From contig NC_132986.1 in the NCBI RefSeq assembly GCF_047496725.1, positions 5,922,501-5,986,500 of the forward strand: 64,000 nucleotides of DNA, given 5' to 3'. The position numbers and the translations under genes are program-made. This DNA is from Anoplolepis gracilipes (Eukaryota; Arthropoda; Insecta; Hymenoptera; Formicidae). Numbering within the stretch: the stretch's first letter is position 1; each line of letters opens with the position of its first letter. The notes under the pieces were generated by a model. It did no database searches and was not told the DNA's origin. It saw nothing but the letters and a program-made list of their open reading frames with translations. Below are positions 48,168 to 60,430 of this stretch, in pieces.

Positions 48168-49837
48168 TTAAAATTTATCGAAGAACAAGTTTCATCCTCT
48201 AAATGTACTAACATATGATATACAAAATAAACATGCAAAGTAAAATACAGTCTGATTAGTATATTTTTTCCAGATTAATGTTTTTTAGTGTTCAAAATGT
48301 TGTTTATATGAAAAATAGAAAATTAATGTCTCAATGATTATTCCATTAAATCATTATATTTTATAAAATTAGAACTAATTAATTCAGCGTTAATTTTACG
48401 CATCGTTTCACGCATTGCCCTATTCAATGACTTCTCCTCTCAACTCTCGGTTAAAACTCGGTTAAATATTCTATTCTCATTTTCGTGAAGTGGAGCAAAA
48501 CACCGCGTAAATGTACGTAACCGCTAGAGTCGTGCAGGTAAGTAGCGCGCGTTATCTAACAAACCGCGAGAGTGAGCACACAAGAAGCAGGCGCTTCGCG
48601 CGATGAAAGGGAAATTCTGCCTTTTGCCCCGCTTAGCGATCCGCAGAGATCACGATGCGGTTCCGGTCGTTGATCCTAAGTATTCTCCCGTCGAGCGATC
48701 AACTGCAGCTAACCCTCCCCGCGTGTAAGTCCAGCGCACTACCGCTACTATTGCTATTACTATTAGACCACTACTACTATACTTCTCTTGGCTCTACCGC
48801 TCACCTTCACCTCGTCTCTTACTCAACGATCGTGCGCGGACCCCGAGTCTTTCTACCCCCGTTGCGTAATCGCCGCGCACAATCATTACCGAGTCGAATC
48901 GTCACTCGAGCGGAATAAGTGCGCGCTGGATCGAAGCCGGCGCATTAACGTGTGCACCGTCGCATCGGCTGTCGGGTGCGAAGTTCACGATGGCCAAAGT
49001 GAACCCGTGACATTTCAAGTTAAACATCGCGGGTCTCTCGAACCTTGATTAAATCTCTTTAATTTATATCTCTTTTATTTATATCTGTATGGAAGAATGC
49101 AAGTATCTTACGTCAAAATGAGTGAGAGCAATTTTGTACATTTATAGAAAGAACGTTTAAAATTATACTTTTAAAGAAGCCTATATTATATTATCAAATG
49201 CCAAAGAAAATGCTACCATTTGAAGCATAGATATGCACGTGCATGCGATAAGGTTTAAAATACTTTAAGCGCTCAAAATTACCATGACGTGCGTTTTAGC
49301 GCCTAACTCGTGCACTTTAAAACTATATATGTAATGTGAAACAAAATATTATGAAACAAAATTGTTTAAAATATTTTGACATGATGACAAATGTCGTGAT
49401 GTCACAATCTGCCCATTATCAATTTAAAATACAACTCCTCCTAGTTTTCGCTATTTTCGAAAATTATTAACGCGCGGTGTCACATTTGCTCATTAATGTA
49501 ACTCAGATTTAAGATCGCGTCGATATCGCAAAACGGCGCCGACATCGCGCGCTTATCAGGGCTTGTTTAGGAGCCAACTGTCAAGGTCTTATCATTTTTC
49601 CACGTGTTAGGCTCGCTCTGCTCGTACCGCAAAAAATATCAATGTGTTCACGTTGACTGTTTCGCCGCCGACATTGCCGTTGACGACGGCAGCCTTGCGT
49701 CCTTGCGCGAAATGAACGTTGAACCCTGTCGATGAGAAACGGCATAGCGCCACAGCCTCTCGACATCTCGCGATTTCTCGTGAATCATCCGTCATTCGTG
49801 CGTATTGTCGGTATCTAAAACCGATTAATGATCGCTC
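48168..49837. other. CpG-rich patches with a consensus splice donor
   Basis: Patches at about 48360-49040 and 49230-49830. ATG at 48511 opens nine codons that run straight into CAG|GTAAGT (donor at 48538), with a stop codon immediately before the ATG. Downstream frames (48655-49048) overlap and are not recognised. Confidence 0.35.
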
Positions 49838-49879
49838 GTGTGTGTGTGTGTGTGTGTGTATGTGTGTGTATGTGTATGT
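49838..49879. repeat. (GT)n microsatellite
   Basis: GT dinucleotide run with TA interruptions towards its right end. Confidence 0.95.
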
Positions 49880-51882
49880 TTAGGGTTTCGATGTAAAGAT
49901 AATAGAATAATGCGCGAAGCGTGTGTAAATAATGACAGTACAAATCGTTTATTATGACTTTTCGTAGAAATTCATTAATAATAGAGAAGCTATAATTATT
50001 CTATTAAAATAATATAAAAATTAATGGGTAATAATATAAATAATAGAGATAAATATATATATTCTACGTCTGTGCGTATATTGCACTTGGATATTGTCAT
50101 GATACAGTATCTCTTTCACGCTTAAAGAAATCTGATAAAATTGTTGATATGACTAAAGAGCAAATTTTAATTTTATCATTGTAATTTTTAGTCAAGAGTC
50201 AACATATCATAATAAGAATAATTATTCTCTTGTATAAAAAAATAAAGAAATTTTAAAATTCAGTGTAATAAAAGTATTGTTATATTACAATACTAAAATA
50301 CAAAAACATGTTTTGATCGCGTAGACTATCATAATCAAAACTCATATATGTATTTTGCGATACTTTATTGTACATGTTTTTCTTTGAAAAAGGTCATGAT
50401 CCTCCTAAAGAAATATATATATTCAAAGTAGGCGTAGACTTCATCATTTCTATTCTCTCTATTTACTTACATATGATATTTAGTTACATATGATATATTG
50501 ACTCTCAATTGCCATAGTTAAATTTATTGTTATAATAAAGTAAATAATTACGTATCAATAAAGTGCATAAAGAGAAAAAAAATATTTTTATAATCAAGTA
50601 AAGAAAAAAAGATAAACACATAAAAAAATTAAGTTATAAAATATGAAAAAACACATAGAACAAAGAACTAAAAATCAATTATCTCTAATTATTAAACGCA
50701 CACACATATTTTTTCCTTTTACATTATATTTATAAGTAGGCTTACGCACACATATGATTCATTATCAGATAGAAAACAATAACAACTATGTAGAAAAAAA
50801 GCAGTGAATTATTAATCAAAGTAAACTCGATAGAAAATATCCTAATCTGAGTGATATTAAGTTAATTATAAGTAAAATAAATATAAAACGTAGATTGTGA
50901 ATATCAAGAAATTTCCTGACATAAATTCGCAACCTAACAAAATGAATTATCATTAATCTCTCAATTCCGTATTGTGTAACGCGATTCAATTGACGCACGA
51001 GAGAAAACGAACAAGCGATTGATGGATCGGCACAGGATGATTTAAAGCGTATGCAATCTCGAATTATCTAAATCTCGCGTGGCACTATCGACCTTATTGC
51101 GACTCTCCAAACTCACACAAAAATATATCTAATTTAACGGATATCTTATGGTGTGTTGGGCGGAGCATAACATCTCCAGAAATCACTATTATATCTTTTC
51201 AAACCGATATAATTATTTAGATTTTTTTTTCCTAATTAAATAATTTACAAAAATAATTGCCTGTTAAATCCTTAATAACTTCAAAATCTTGAAAGCGCAT
51301 CAATACTAATCAAAATGATAGTTCAATATATATGAAAGATGTACAGAAAAGAACTTTTATTTATCATTATTCATACTAATATATCAAGAATCATTATTTA
51401 TGTTATTAATAATAGAGGTAAAATATTAATTTTTTTCTAATTAAATACGCGTTTATGCAAATAAAAATTGAGACACACACAAATCATTTAAAATATTTTT
51501 TAAAATACTGTAAAATACACAATTAACGCGCGTATTTAAAATATCAATTATATAGTTAATCTCTTTCTAATTTATTTTTATCGAAAACTCGCCCTAAAGT
51601 TAAGAAATTTAAAAGATCAATGTTTTTCAAGTTTTTACAAAATTTTTATTAAACTCATCGTTGTTAGAAGGATCATTTAGAATCTGTCAATTATATATCT
51701 GTGATATATCAATGCTTTCACTAATTCAAAAATCTCTCAATTATATATCTATGCTTTCACTAATTATAATCCCATTAATGAAAAAGGTTGATGATGATGA
51801 CGAGGAAAGCGGACGCAAATGATGAAGCACGTATTTATTGTTATCAAACCAACGTTCTCTGACAAACATCGGTTAGTCGCCC
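49880..51882. other. AT-rich stretch, no gene
   Basis: Nothing coding. An imperfect tandem duplication at 51687-51766 repeats TCAATTATATATCT and ATGCTTTCACTAATT twice. Confidence 0.55.
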
Positions 51883-52206
51883 CACGTGATAAATACAATT
51901 GTTATCGAAGTATATGAGAATAATGACATATATGGGTGGTACGATGGTAGCGACCAATAGCTCGCTGTTGTGGTGCCTTACCCCCTTACACGTGACCCCG
52001 TACACGAGCGGTTTCTACGTCATTATCATGACTCTGACCTCGCGGGGGCAAAATAACACGTGATATTTAATAACACGTTGACCGACCGAAACATGCCAAC
52101 ATATTTTTTGCGTGGGCTATCGAAATGTGACGTGCCCTCGCGGACTGATTATCTCGACATGCTGTAAATCATTCGATACATGGACCGCCAGCTTTGCCTC
52201 CACGTG
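51883..52206. promoter_or_regulatory. cluster of four CACGTG E-boxes
   Basis: CACGTG occurs at 51883, 51989, 52057 and 52201, in a GC-richer patch (about 51760-52260). CACGTG is the known site of bHLH factors such as CLOCK/CYCLE, Myc/Max, USF and MITF. Four in 324 bp is well above what the base composition predicts. No gene lies nearby on either side. Confidence 0.4.
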
Positions 52207-54300
52207 GCGAAAGAGTTTAGGGATGATTATAACTCTCGATTCACAATTGGGATCGAACCAAGTATAGTGAACATTAATTTTCGTAAGCTGTACGAAACTA
52301 GGAACAAATTACATGTGTGTATACAAGATCATTAGTACATGTCTCTATAATTATATATCTTATTTTGTTTTCAGATTCTAATATTGAATAGCAATTTGAA
52401 TTTTGAATAAAAAATAGGCTTATAATACAATACGAGCTTGTAAAAATCGAAAACAAAATATATCGTATTTTTATACTGTCATAAGTATTTCTAGAGCTGT
52501 ACAGTTGTTAATATTTTAGTCAAAGATAGAAAAGAGAGAGAAAAAGAAACTTACCAATTGATGAATCACATCTCTTTCGAAGAAAAACTCAAAGCCATTT
52601 ATTTGCTAAAACATACAAGAGGAAAATCAATCAATTTAGAGAATATAAAATCTTTCTTATACATTTTACAATATATAAAACAGAATACTTTCGAAACAAT
52701 TTTTTTAAATAATACTAAGTATTAATCAATAATTTTAATGTACAATTTTTATTAATAAAAAAATATAAACTTTTACTTTTATTTAAAGAAACAAAGTTTT
52801 GTATAACACAAAAAGATTACAATTGAATACTCTATTATTTTCCAGTTTGTATTACTATACATATTTAAAAATGAATAAAATTATATTTTTTATATCACTG
52901 GAAATTCATATCGCGACATTTGAAATATCGTAGTACCCTATACAGATGCCGCTATAATACGAGATTATTTTGAAATAATTTTCTGTAGCCAAGGCAAAGC
53001 CGGTAAAATTGAAATCATATTCAACTTATCATTTCCATGTATGTGCTTTATTTTTTAGTAATAAATAAATAAAATTATAAATAATTGAATTAAATCCGAA
53101 TTTACACATATATAATAATATTAATTATTTATAATAATAAATAACAAATAGAGAGAGAGAAAGAGAGGGGGGGGGGAGAGAGAGAGAGAAAGTAATTAGT
53201 AATCATGATAATATCATAATAATTAGAAAAAATTGGATATTTTAGATAAAAAATTCTATATTACATTATAATGTAAAAATAGTTTAATATAATGTAAATA
53301 ATACAATGCAAAAATAGTTAAACTTGAAAATTAGAAGTTGTCTTTTTATATTTAATTCTACTAATTAAATATTATATTTTAATTTTATAAAATTAAATAT
53401 TATATAAAATTGTTTAAATTGTTATCTTTTTTGTAATTTTCTTCAATTCCTGTAATTTTGCCGACGTATGAGATGACACTTCATTTCAAATACTCAATAC
53501 TTTCAAGTTATCTACCGAGTATCAAGCATGGTATCAAGCATCGATATTTTAGGCATTCTCAGAAAGAGCGTTCCGAACTCAATGTGTTCTGGATATGTTA
53601 TCCATTGTAAAACGATACTTTCGCGAGAGAGTTACGAATGTACTAAAAAGATGGAGCATGCGGAAAGTAGATACTCCAAGATTTGCTTTCCTCACAACGA
53701 TATCGATATAACTCTGCGTTTCTTATTTGGTAACGTAAACCTTTTCATTCGTTACCAAGGAAATTGTCCTTTCGAGCGTTTTTAGTGCTTCTAACAAAAC
53801 AAGTGGTGCTAAACGAATTTAAAAAAAAAATCATCTTTCTCGCCTGCAAAGGTAAAATTTTTACATAATTTTCTGTTAATTTGGTCTATTTTTATACACA
53901 TTAATTATTTTTGAAACAAATAATTAGCGTTATAATTCTCTGGTTTTATTACACGTATTAAAGTCATCATATAACAAAACCAAAGCGCATTTGTTATGGA
54001 AACTTTTAAAATGTTTAAATATATTCGAATTTTGAATACCTATATGTTTTTAAAATTTATTAAAAGAATTCAAAATATATTAAATGTGATATTTCAACAA
54101 AATTATAATTTACGGAAAATGTTTACGAGAAATTATATTTTTTCCGTATATATAAATACAATATCGCTTTTTGTTATCATCTTGAATGATAACATTCCTT
54201 TTAACTTATTTTTTATTTTACGGAAAGTAAGGACTTTGTACTAATAATCTTACAATAGTTACTTCTAAAGACAAGTTGTTATAAGTATCTTTTCTGACAG
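52207..54300. other. mostly AT-rich, nothing confirmed
   Basis: A GA/G tract lies at 53149-53191. A 45-codon open segment at about 52930-53060 (plus strand) is mildly protein-like but unassigned. A small patch at 53460-53780 carries an 85-codon frame starting ATG 53528, not recognised. Confidence 0.45.
53149..53191. repeat. GA-rich microsatellite with poly-G core
   Basis: GA dinucleotides interrupted by a run of about ten G. Confidence 0.9.
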
Positions 54301-56428
54301 GCTGAAAATGTTTGACGTTCGCGCTGTCACGAAAAAGTTTAAAGACTTATATATATATATTTTTCGATTTGTACACATGCCAAATAGTATCATAATAGCA
54401 AAGCCAAAAGAGCAAATTTATCGACGACGATCGTTCCTTATCGCGACTACCGCGGGCGAGCACAAGTCCCACAGGTGAAATGATCAAAGTTCACTAGACG
54501 CCGCGCCACTCGTGCCTGTCCACGTCAATTTTCACGTAATATGTCACGTAGAAGGTACGGAATTGCTGCGGGGCGTCTTTGATCTTGCAGCCATCCCCTC
54601 CGGACTCCGCTGTGCCTCTGTCCACCTTCCGAAAACCCACCCTTCGAGTCACGCGCCACGTATGTGCCGAAGCAAGGGTGGCCAAATCCAATTTTGTTGT
54701 TTGCACGCTTAGGCGCAGCCGAATTACACGATTGTAAGCGTAACGCGAAGAAATTCGCCCTTTTCTTGCAAGTAAGGTGCGAAACTTTTTCTTGCCTTGT
54801 GCAAGAAAATTTCGAATTTTATATTTAAATGTGTGCACGCTTCGTATGAATAAAATTGAAGCATACGTTCTTAGCATAAGTTAGAAACAATGCTTTAGCT
54901 ATGTACCTAAAGTATACATAATTGTGCTATGTAATTTGTACTTTTTCTTACTTACGTATGTTTATATAGAGCTTTACTTATATTCTTTTAATAATTGCTT
55001 TGATAAGAAAAAAAAGAAAAATAGAAGAATGCTTGAATTTTCCATCTTATTTGTTCTATCTTATTTTCGTATAATTTTAATATCTTATCGCATATCATTT
55101 TTTAGTCCACTCAACACTAGTAATATATTACGTGAAGGAAAATGTGTTAAATGCAGAAAAAAATAGCAAAAAAAGTAAAAGATATAGTTTGTGTATCAAA
55201 ATCGCATAATCTCTTTGTAATCATCACAGATCAACAAATTCCAACTTGACCGAGTTTTTGGCAAACAAAAATGTTGAAAACGTGTTGTGCCAAAGATCTA
55301 AACAATAGGAAAACTAAAAGATTCACAAAAGAAAGAGTGTGAGCCGGATGCCGATCCGTACTCGTAGCAGTCCATAGATCATTCCATTGTGCTAAAGGGG
55401 GTGTGTACACACACATTATACAGGAGCATAATGGCAAACGCCAATGTGTACACACAGTGGGACCGGTGGCGACACAGAATGTGCGGTGTTTGGTCTCCAT
55501 TAATTTTGGATCGACTGGATGGTTACTACAGGCCACCTCTCATATCTTTCTTTTTTTTATGGAGCCATATGTCTGCCGTGCGTCGTGTCCCCGCGCTCAT
55601 TTGTCAGTTTGCAATCTGCCACTCTGTTGCGATTTGATAGCAGCGGTCAAAACATATGGATCGATTTTTCGCAAACTATAAAATACGCACCGACATTTCC
55701 GAATTTTAAAATTTCAACGGAAACAAAAACAGACATTTTCATTGCGTGAAATCATGAAAACATATTGTATATATGCTTCTCATTTTTTTATTTTATTGTT
55801 AAATGCGCAAATTATTCTTGCATTCATGATTATTTCCATATAACAGACTAATTCAACGTTCTAACATTCATGTTTATATATTTAAAAAATAATTGTATGA
55901 AAAAATAACCGAAAAGAAATCTTTATAATTATTTTTTTAAACATTTGTGACATGCAAGATATCATTACAAGATTTTGCTATTAATTTATCCACTTGTAAA
56001 AAAATTTTGCGAAAAAAAACATGTCCAATGATCGATAGGTTAAATTTAAAATTGCCTGTAACTGTTCTGGCCATATATCTTTCATCTCAAATAACATCCA
56101 AAATCCTCTCGCAGTAATGAGAATAAAACGATACATCCCCTTGATATCGATAAGTCAATGAAGCGTCAGACCGTATCGTCATCTCGCGGGCGAGAGATCG
56201 CGTAATGTACGGACAGTGACGTAGAAAATTGCGGCGCTACTCTGTAAAAAGGAGAGTCGAAGGGGGGTGTTACATGGCGCAAAGGCAGGGTGAGCAGGAA
56301 ATACCGAAAGGGCGAGAAGGGTGCGGGCATCCCCATGGCGCGTATAATATCAATGGACGATGGTTGGGTGGCGATGATCGCGTCACATTAGCAGTCGAGC
56401 GTTCTATGAGCCACTGCCACCGCGCGAG

Positions 56429-56430
<2 letters not shown>
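54301..56430. other. non-coding stretch with patches at 54300-54760, 55310-55650 and 56160 onwards
   Basis: Both strands have overlapping frames of 66-127 codons in the first patch and 76-101 in the second, none recognised. AT-rich DNA lies between. No gene supported. Confidence 0.4.
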
Positions 56431-56473
<43 letters not shown>

Positions 56474-56493
56474 CGTGTGTGTTTGCGCAAAGA

Positions 56494-56544
<51 letters not shown>
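56431..56544. repeat. compound (AT)n-(GT)n-(AT)n microsatellite
   Basis: A TA run (56431-56460), a GT run (56461-56483) and a second TA run (about 56497-56540) in a CpG-rich patch. Tyr/Ile and Cys/Val repeats in frames across it are artefacts. Confidence 0.95.
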
Positions 56545-59480
56545 GTCTGGCGCGGTAGCGATGTGTCACTCCCCAACGGCGCGGTGCCTTCGGATGTAAA
56601 ATAAACGACACCTAATTATACGCGGCCCGTCTGCGTGAAAAGGGCCGGCGGACGGAAAGGCACCGCAAGTGCGTGCGAAGGTAGCCGTCTGCTTAATGGG
56701 ATTACGAAATTACAATTTAGATTGATCGTTCCGTGCGACAATATTTATGAGCAACGAGCGACGCGCGCGGAGATAATCACGCGGAGATATTTTGATATTA
56801 TTTCCAATCAAATGATATCGAGATGCTGCTAAATTATTTTAATTTTTTCGTTTCAGATAACATTCGTTAAATTTATAATAGCTCCTTAACCTTTCTTTTG
56901 TTTCTGACAATGGCAATTTGTTTTCACTTTTATTCAAGAATTAATTAATATTGAAAGATATTATCGTTCACTTATCATTTCGCAAAGTTTATGGCAACTT
57001 AACATAATCATTTTTTGGTCTTAACATTTTAACTTATTATTATATATATTAGATATTAATACTTACGATATTAAATATTTTTCCTTTCCAAATTTCGAAA
57101 GAAAGTGTAAGTATCTTTTGTTACCGAAGTTTCATACATTTTTACGCAAATTTACGCAAAACTCTCGCAACATAGTGACGACTTCGACATTTGGATATAA
57201 CTCGTAATATATGGAGGTGCCTGTGTAACCGCGCTCCTATTTTTTTTTTTTTTTTTTTTTTTTTTCCGTAGACTGCCAAGGGGGTGGCTCGCCGTGGGTG
57301 TGCTGGGCGATGATTAATTAGCGTTTGATGAATATGTATGAGAGAAAGGCAACCGCGACTCTGACGTACGTATGCACGTACAATACGCACGCATCAGCAT
57401 TCACACACACACATATGCGTGTACGTATGCTACGTTGTCGGGCATATCCCTCGCGTTACAATATAACCGCCCAACCCCCTTCGCTCGTTTCAACCCCCGA
57501 CCGACGTCGCTCCGTGTTTCACCTCGGCGGATTCTGCGAGTCCTCCGTGAGCTGTTTAACGATTCGTTTCCTATGCGAGATAACGCCGGTTAACGTTATA
57601 CAATGATCTATCTCGTCTCTATAAATTTGCGTGGAAAAAAATCATGTCACCGAATAAAGGGAAAAACGTAGAAATAATTTGTGGCGGTTATACTACGCTA
57701 TTATTTCAATTATAGGTGTAGACAAGAGAAAAATAAAAAGGTAAGAAAATTGTATTTTCTATATAAATTTAGATAAACGTAGAAATATTTTGCGTATTAA
57801 CATATCTTTCGTATAATTATTATTTATACAAAGCATATATTTTTTATAACAATCATATTAAAAGAATAGATTTCGGAAACTTAGAACACATTACATAAAT
57901 ATATTTAGTGAAACATATCATGTACTATTGTATTTTGAAAATAATTTGATAATCATCACAATGGAAAATTAGTATCGCGTGCTTAATGCTACGCATATAT
58001 GAAATAACGGATTAAAAACATTTTAGATCCATATGAATATTTTCAATCGAATGGACACTCGACAAACATTCATCACGCGTTGTTTTCGCATCGAGGCGAA
58101 ATATCAGACATGGGTGGCGAGAGGAGCGGTCCGAGGGGTTTAGATTTCGCCAAAACGCGAGGCTGAAAGGCTGCGCCGCGCGCGGATTGTTCGCGCCGCG
58201 AGGAGAACAATGCAAACAATGGCCGGGACGTAGCGCTGCGGTGAGCCCAGGCTTACGCGGCGAATACAATTACATTATGAACTCGATTACCATTTAAATG
58301 GAAACAAACGTGAAATGCTAAAATACAGCGGCTAGTCTGCCCGCGCAACGCACGAAACCGCGCAAGCACCCCCCTCGATCATCGGTATGCAAATTGTGCA
58401 CGAGCATTGTATACAGAATGTTCCATACTTACCGAAAAATATTTCACGCACGGATTCTTTGATGAATGCGAAGAGTCGCTTTTTCTTCAACGATAATACT
58501 ACTCGATTATTTCAAGTTTCGTATATGAAGGACACTATTTTTTTTCAAACAAGAACCTATCGCGACAATAATTTAAATTATAATTATATTATAAATGATT
58601 ATATCAATATTTTCTATAGTAGTGTAGTTTTCGAAAATAAATTGTATTGATTCATGACAATCTCATTTTTTTTATATAATAAACGCAAAAAAAAAAGATG
58701 TAACATTCTTTTTATCAATAGTTTAAATCGCACATAAATTAGCTACACGATGCGATTGCAGACGATAGATTGTAAGACAGAGCGTTTAATGTCACCTATC
58801 GGCGCCCCGATTCTAATTATTATGCACTTAACTTCTTAATGAAGCGCATCGAACGAGGGTCGTAGAAAACTGTGCGCTCGTGCACTGATTTCACGGGCCA
58901 CCTGTCGCACTGTCGCCTCATCCGCCCTATTCGTTTCGTCGCATTGGTCACGCAGGGTGTAAGACATTATTCTACACGGCGGAGGGTCACGGACTATCTG
59001 CACCGTGGAAACTAATTCTAATTTATCTGCGAAAATCGCAAATGAAAGGCTACTTTTTCGCGGCTGCGATCAAATATAATCTCTTACCACACTTACGACG
59101 CGTTTTTAGTTGCTCGAGTTTTAGTTAATTCTCCCTTTTTTAACAAAGTTAGTTATGTTATATATTATGTCCATTTGAAGGATATTATATATATTTTTAA
59201 ATTGTATATATTTAAAATTGAATAATAAATATTTTCAAAATTAATATACGCATATTTAAATATCTATATATTAATGTAATTACATGTGCTAATAAAAAAA
59301 GTGTCAATAAAAGACCAAAGTTATCAAGATCACATGATACGATCACAAGATCGTGAAGAATTTAAATTTACATGGTTAATTAATAATTATATATTAATAA
59401 TTTAAATATTTAATAATATAATTTTTATATAAATCTAAGGATATACTTAATTTACAATTTCTGATGACACATTGAAAACG
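56545..59480. other. non-coding stretch with several CpG-rich patches
   Basis: Patches at about 56550-56830, 57170-57620, 58010-58400 and 58720-59110, with a poly-T run of about 26 at 57240-57265. The frames in them are short, overlapping and not recognised. 59.1-59.5 kb is AT-rich and empty. Confidence 0.45.
57240..57265. repeat. poly-T run
   Basis: About 26 consecutive T bases. Confidence 0.95.
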
Positions 59481-60430
59481 TTACCCTAGATTCTGAATCG
59501 ACGCTGCGGTGGGGCGTTTCGTTTTCCCGAATCTGTTTGGATGTTTTCCAACAAAACCGCGCTCTCTAAGCTTTCCCGACTTTTGTCATCATCATCTGTC
59601 GTTGTTCGGACACAATACCAGTGAAACGACAAATATGTCAGATCACGAGGAAACAAAGGGAAAAGTGCGCCGAGCAACGAAACGCCCCTTGGACTCAATC
59701 GATTAGAAGCGTCCATCTTCTCGCGGCAAGAACGAACTATTCGCGCCACCAGTTCGACCGATTCCATCACGTTTTTTTTTTTTTCTATCAAATCATTCAT
59801 CGATCTATCTCAGATGGTCGACAACCAATGTCGGAATGACCGTGGAAAAAGTTAAGAGAGAGTAAAAAGTGTATATGTGTGTGTAAACGAATCTCGACGA
59901 CTCTCCTTTTCTTCGGCGCAGCATCATCGCGGAACAGTCGGTCGTCGACAAAAAGGGGACGATTAAGGGGTAGGTGGATCTCGCCCTTAGATAGATAGGT
60001 AGGTGCGGTCAGTGTCACGAGGCCTGACAATGGCTGACCGCCGGTAGGGACATTCAAATGGTAATCGGCTCGCGCGTCTAACGTACACCGACGCGCCCTA
60101 CCCAACTCCCATTTCAAGGGGGTGCGAGAACGGGCGCAACCCCTCGGCATACAGTCGAACACATTCGCACCAGAATCAAGCCAAATATTGGCAATATCAT
60201 CCCATGGCATTGTCCCTTACCGCGACCTGCCTCCTGCCACCGTCATCGTCGTCGTCGGTGGGAAACGATGTCCATTTGAATGCGCGATTCCATTACCGAT
60301 GCCGGTATATCGGCTCGAGGATATTACCGGATTAGGATTTAAAGGGAAGCGGAATTTCGACACGGCCGCAGAAACTCGGTCATTCCTGCAAAATAAGCCG
60401 CGATATTGTACAATGCTACGGTAAATATTG
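59481..60430. other. stop-poor CpG-rich patch open on both strands
   Basis: Long frames run on both strands: minus 59797-60210 (137 codons) and plus 60065-60423 (119 codons), overlapping by about 145 bp. The plus-strand frame ends with a protein-like stretch (YRLEDITGLGFKGKRNFDTA). There is no recognised domain and no clear splice signal. Low AT content alone can explain the length. Confidence 0.3.

Noticed and set aside
52246..52262. Minus-strand GGTTCGATCCC resembling a tRNA B box
   Set aside because: The T stem has only four of five pairs, and no matching acceptor stem or A box lies at the right distance.
56229..56611. Frames of 109 and 113 codons over 56.2-56.6 kb
   Set aside because: They are carried by the compound (AT)n-(GT)n microsatellite and have no other coding evidence.
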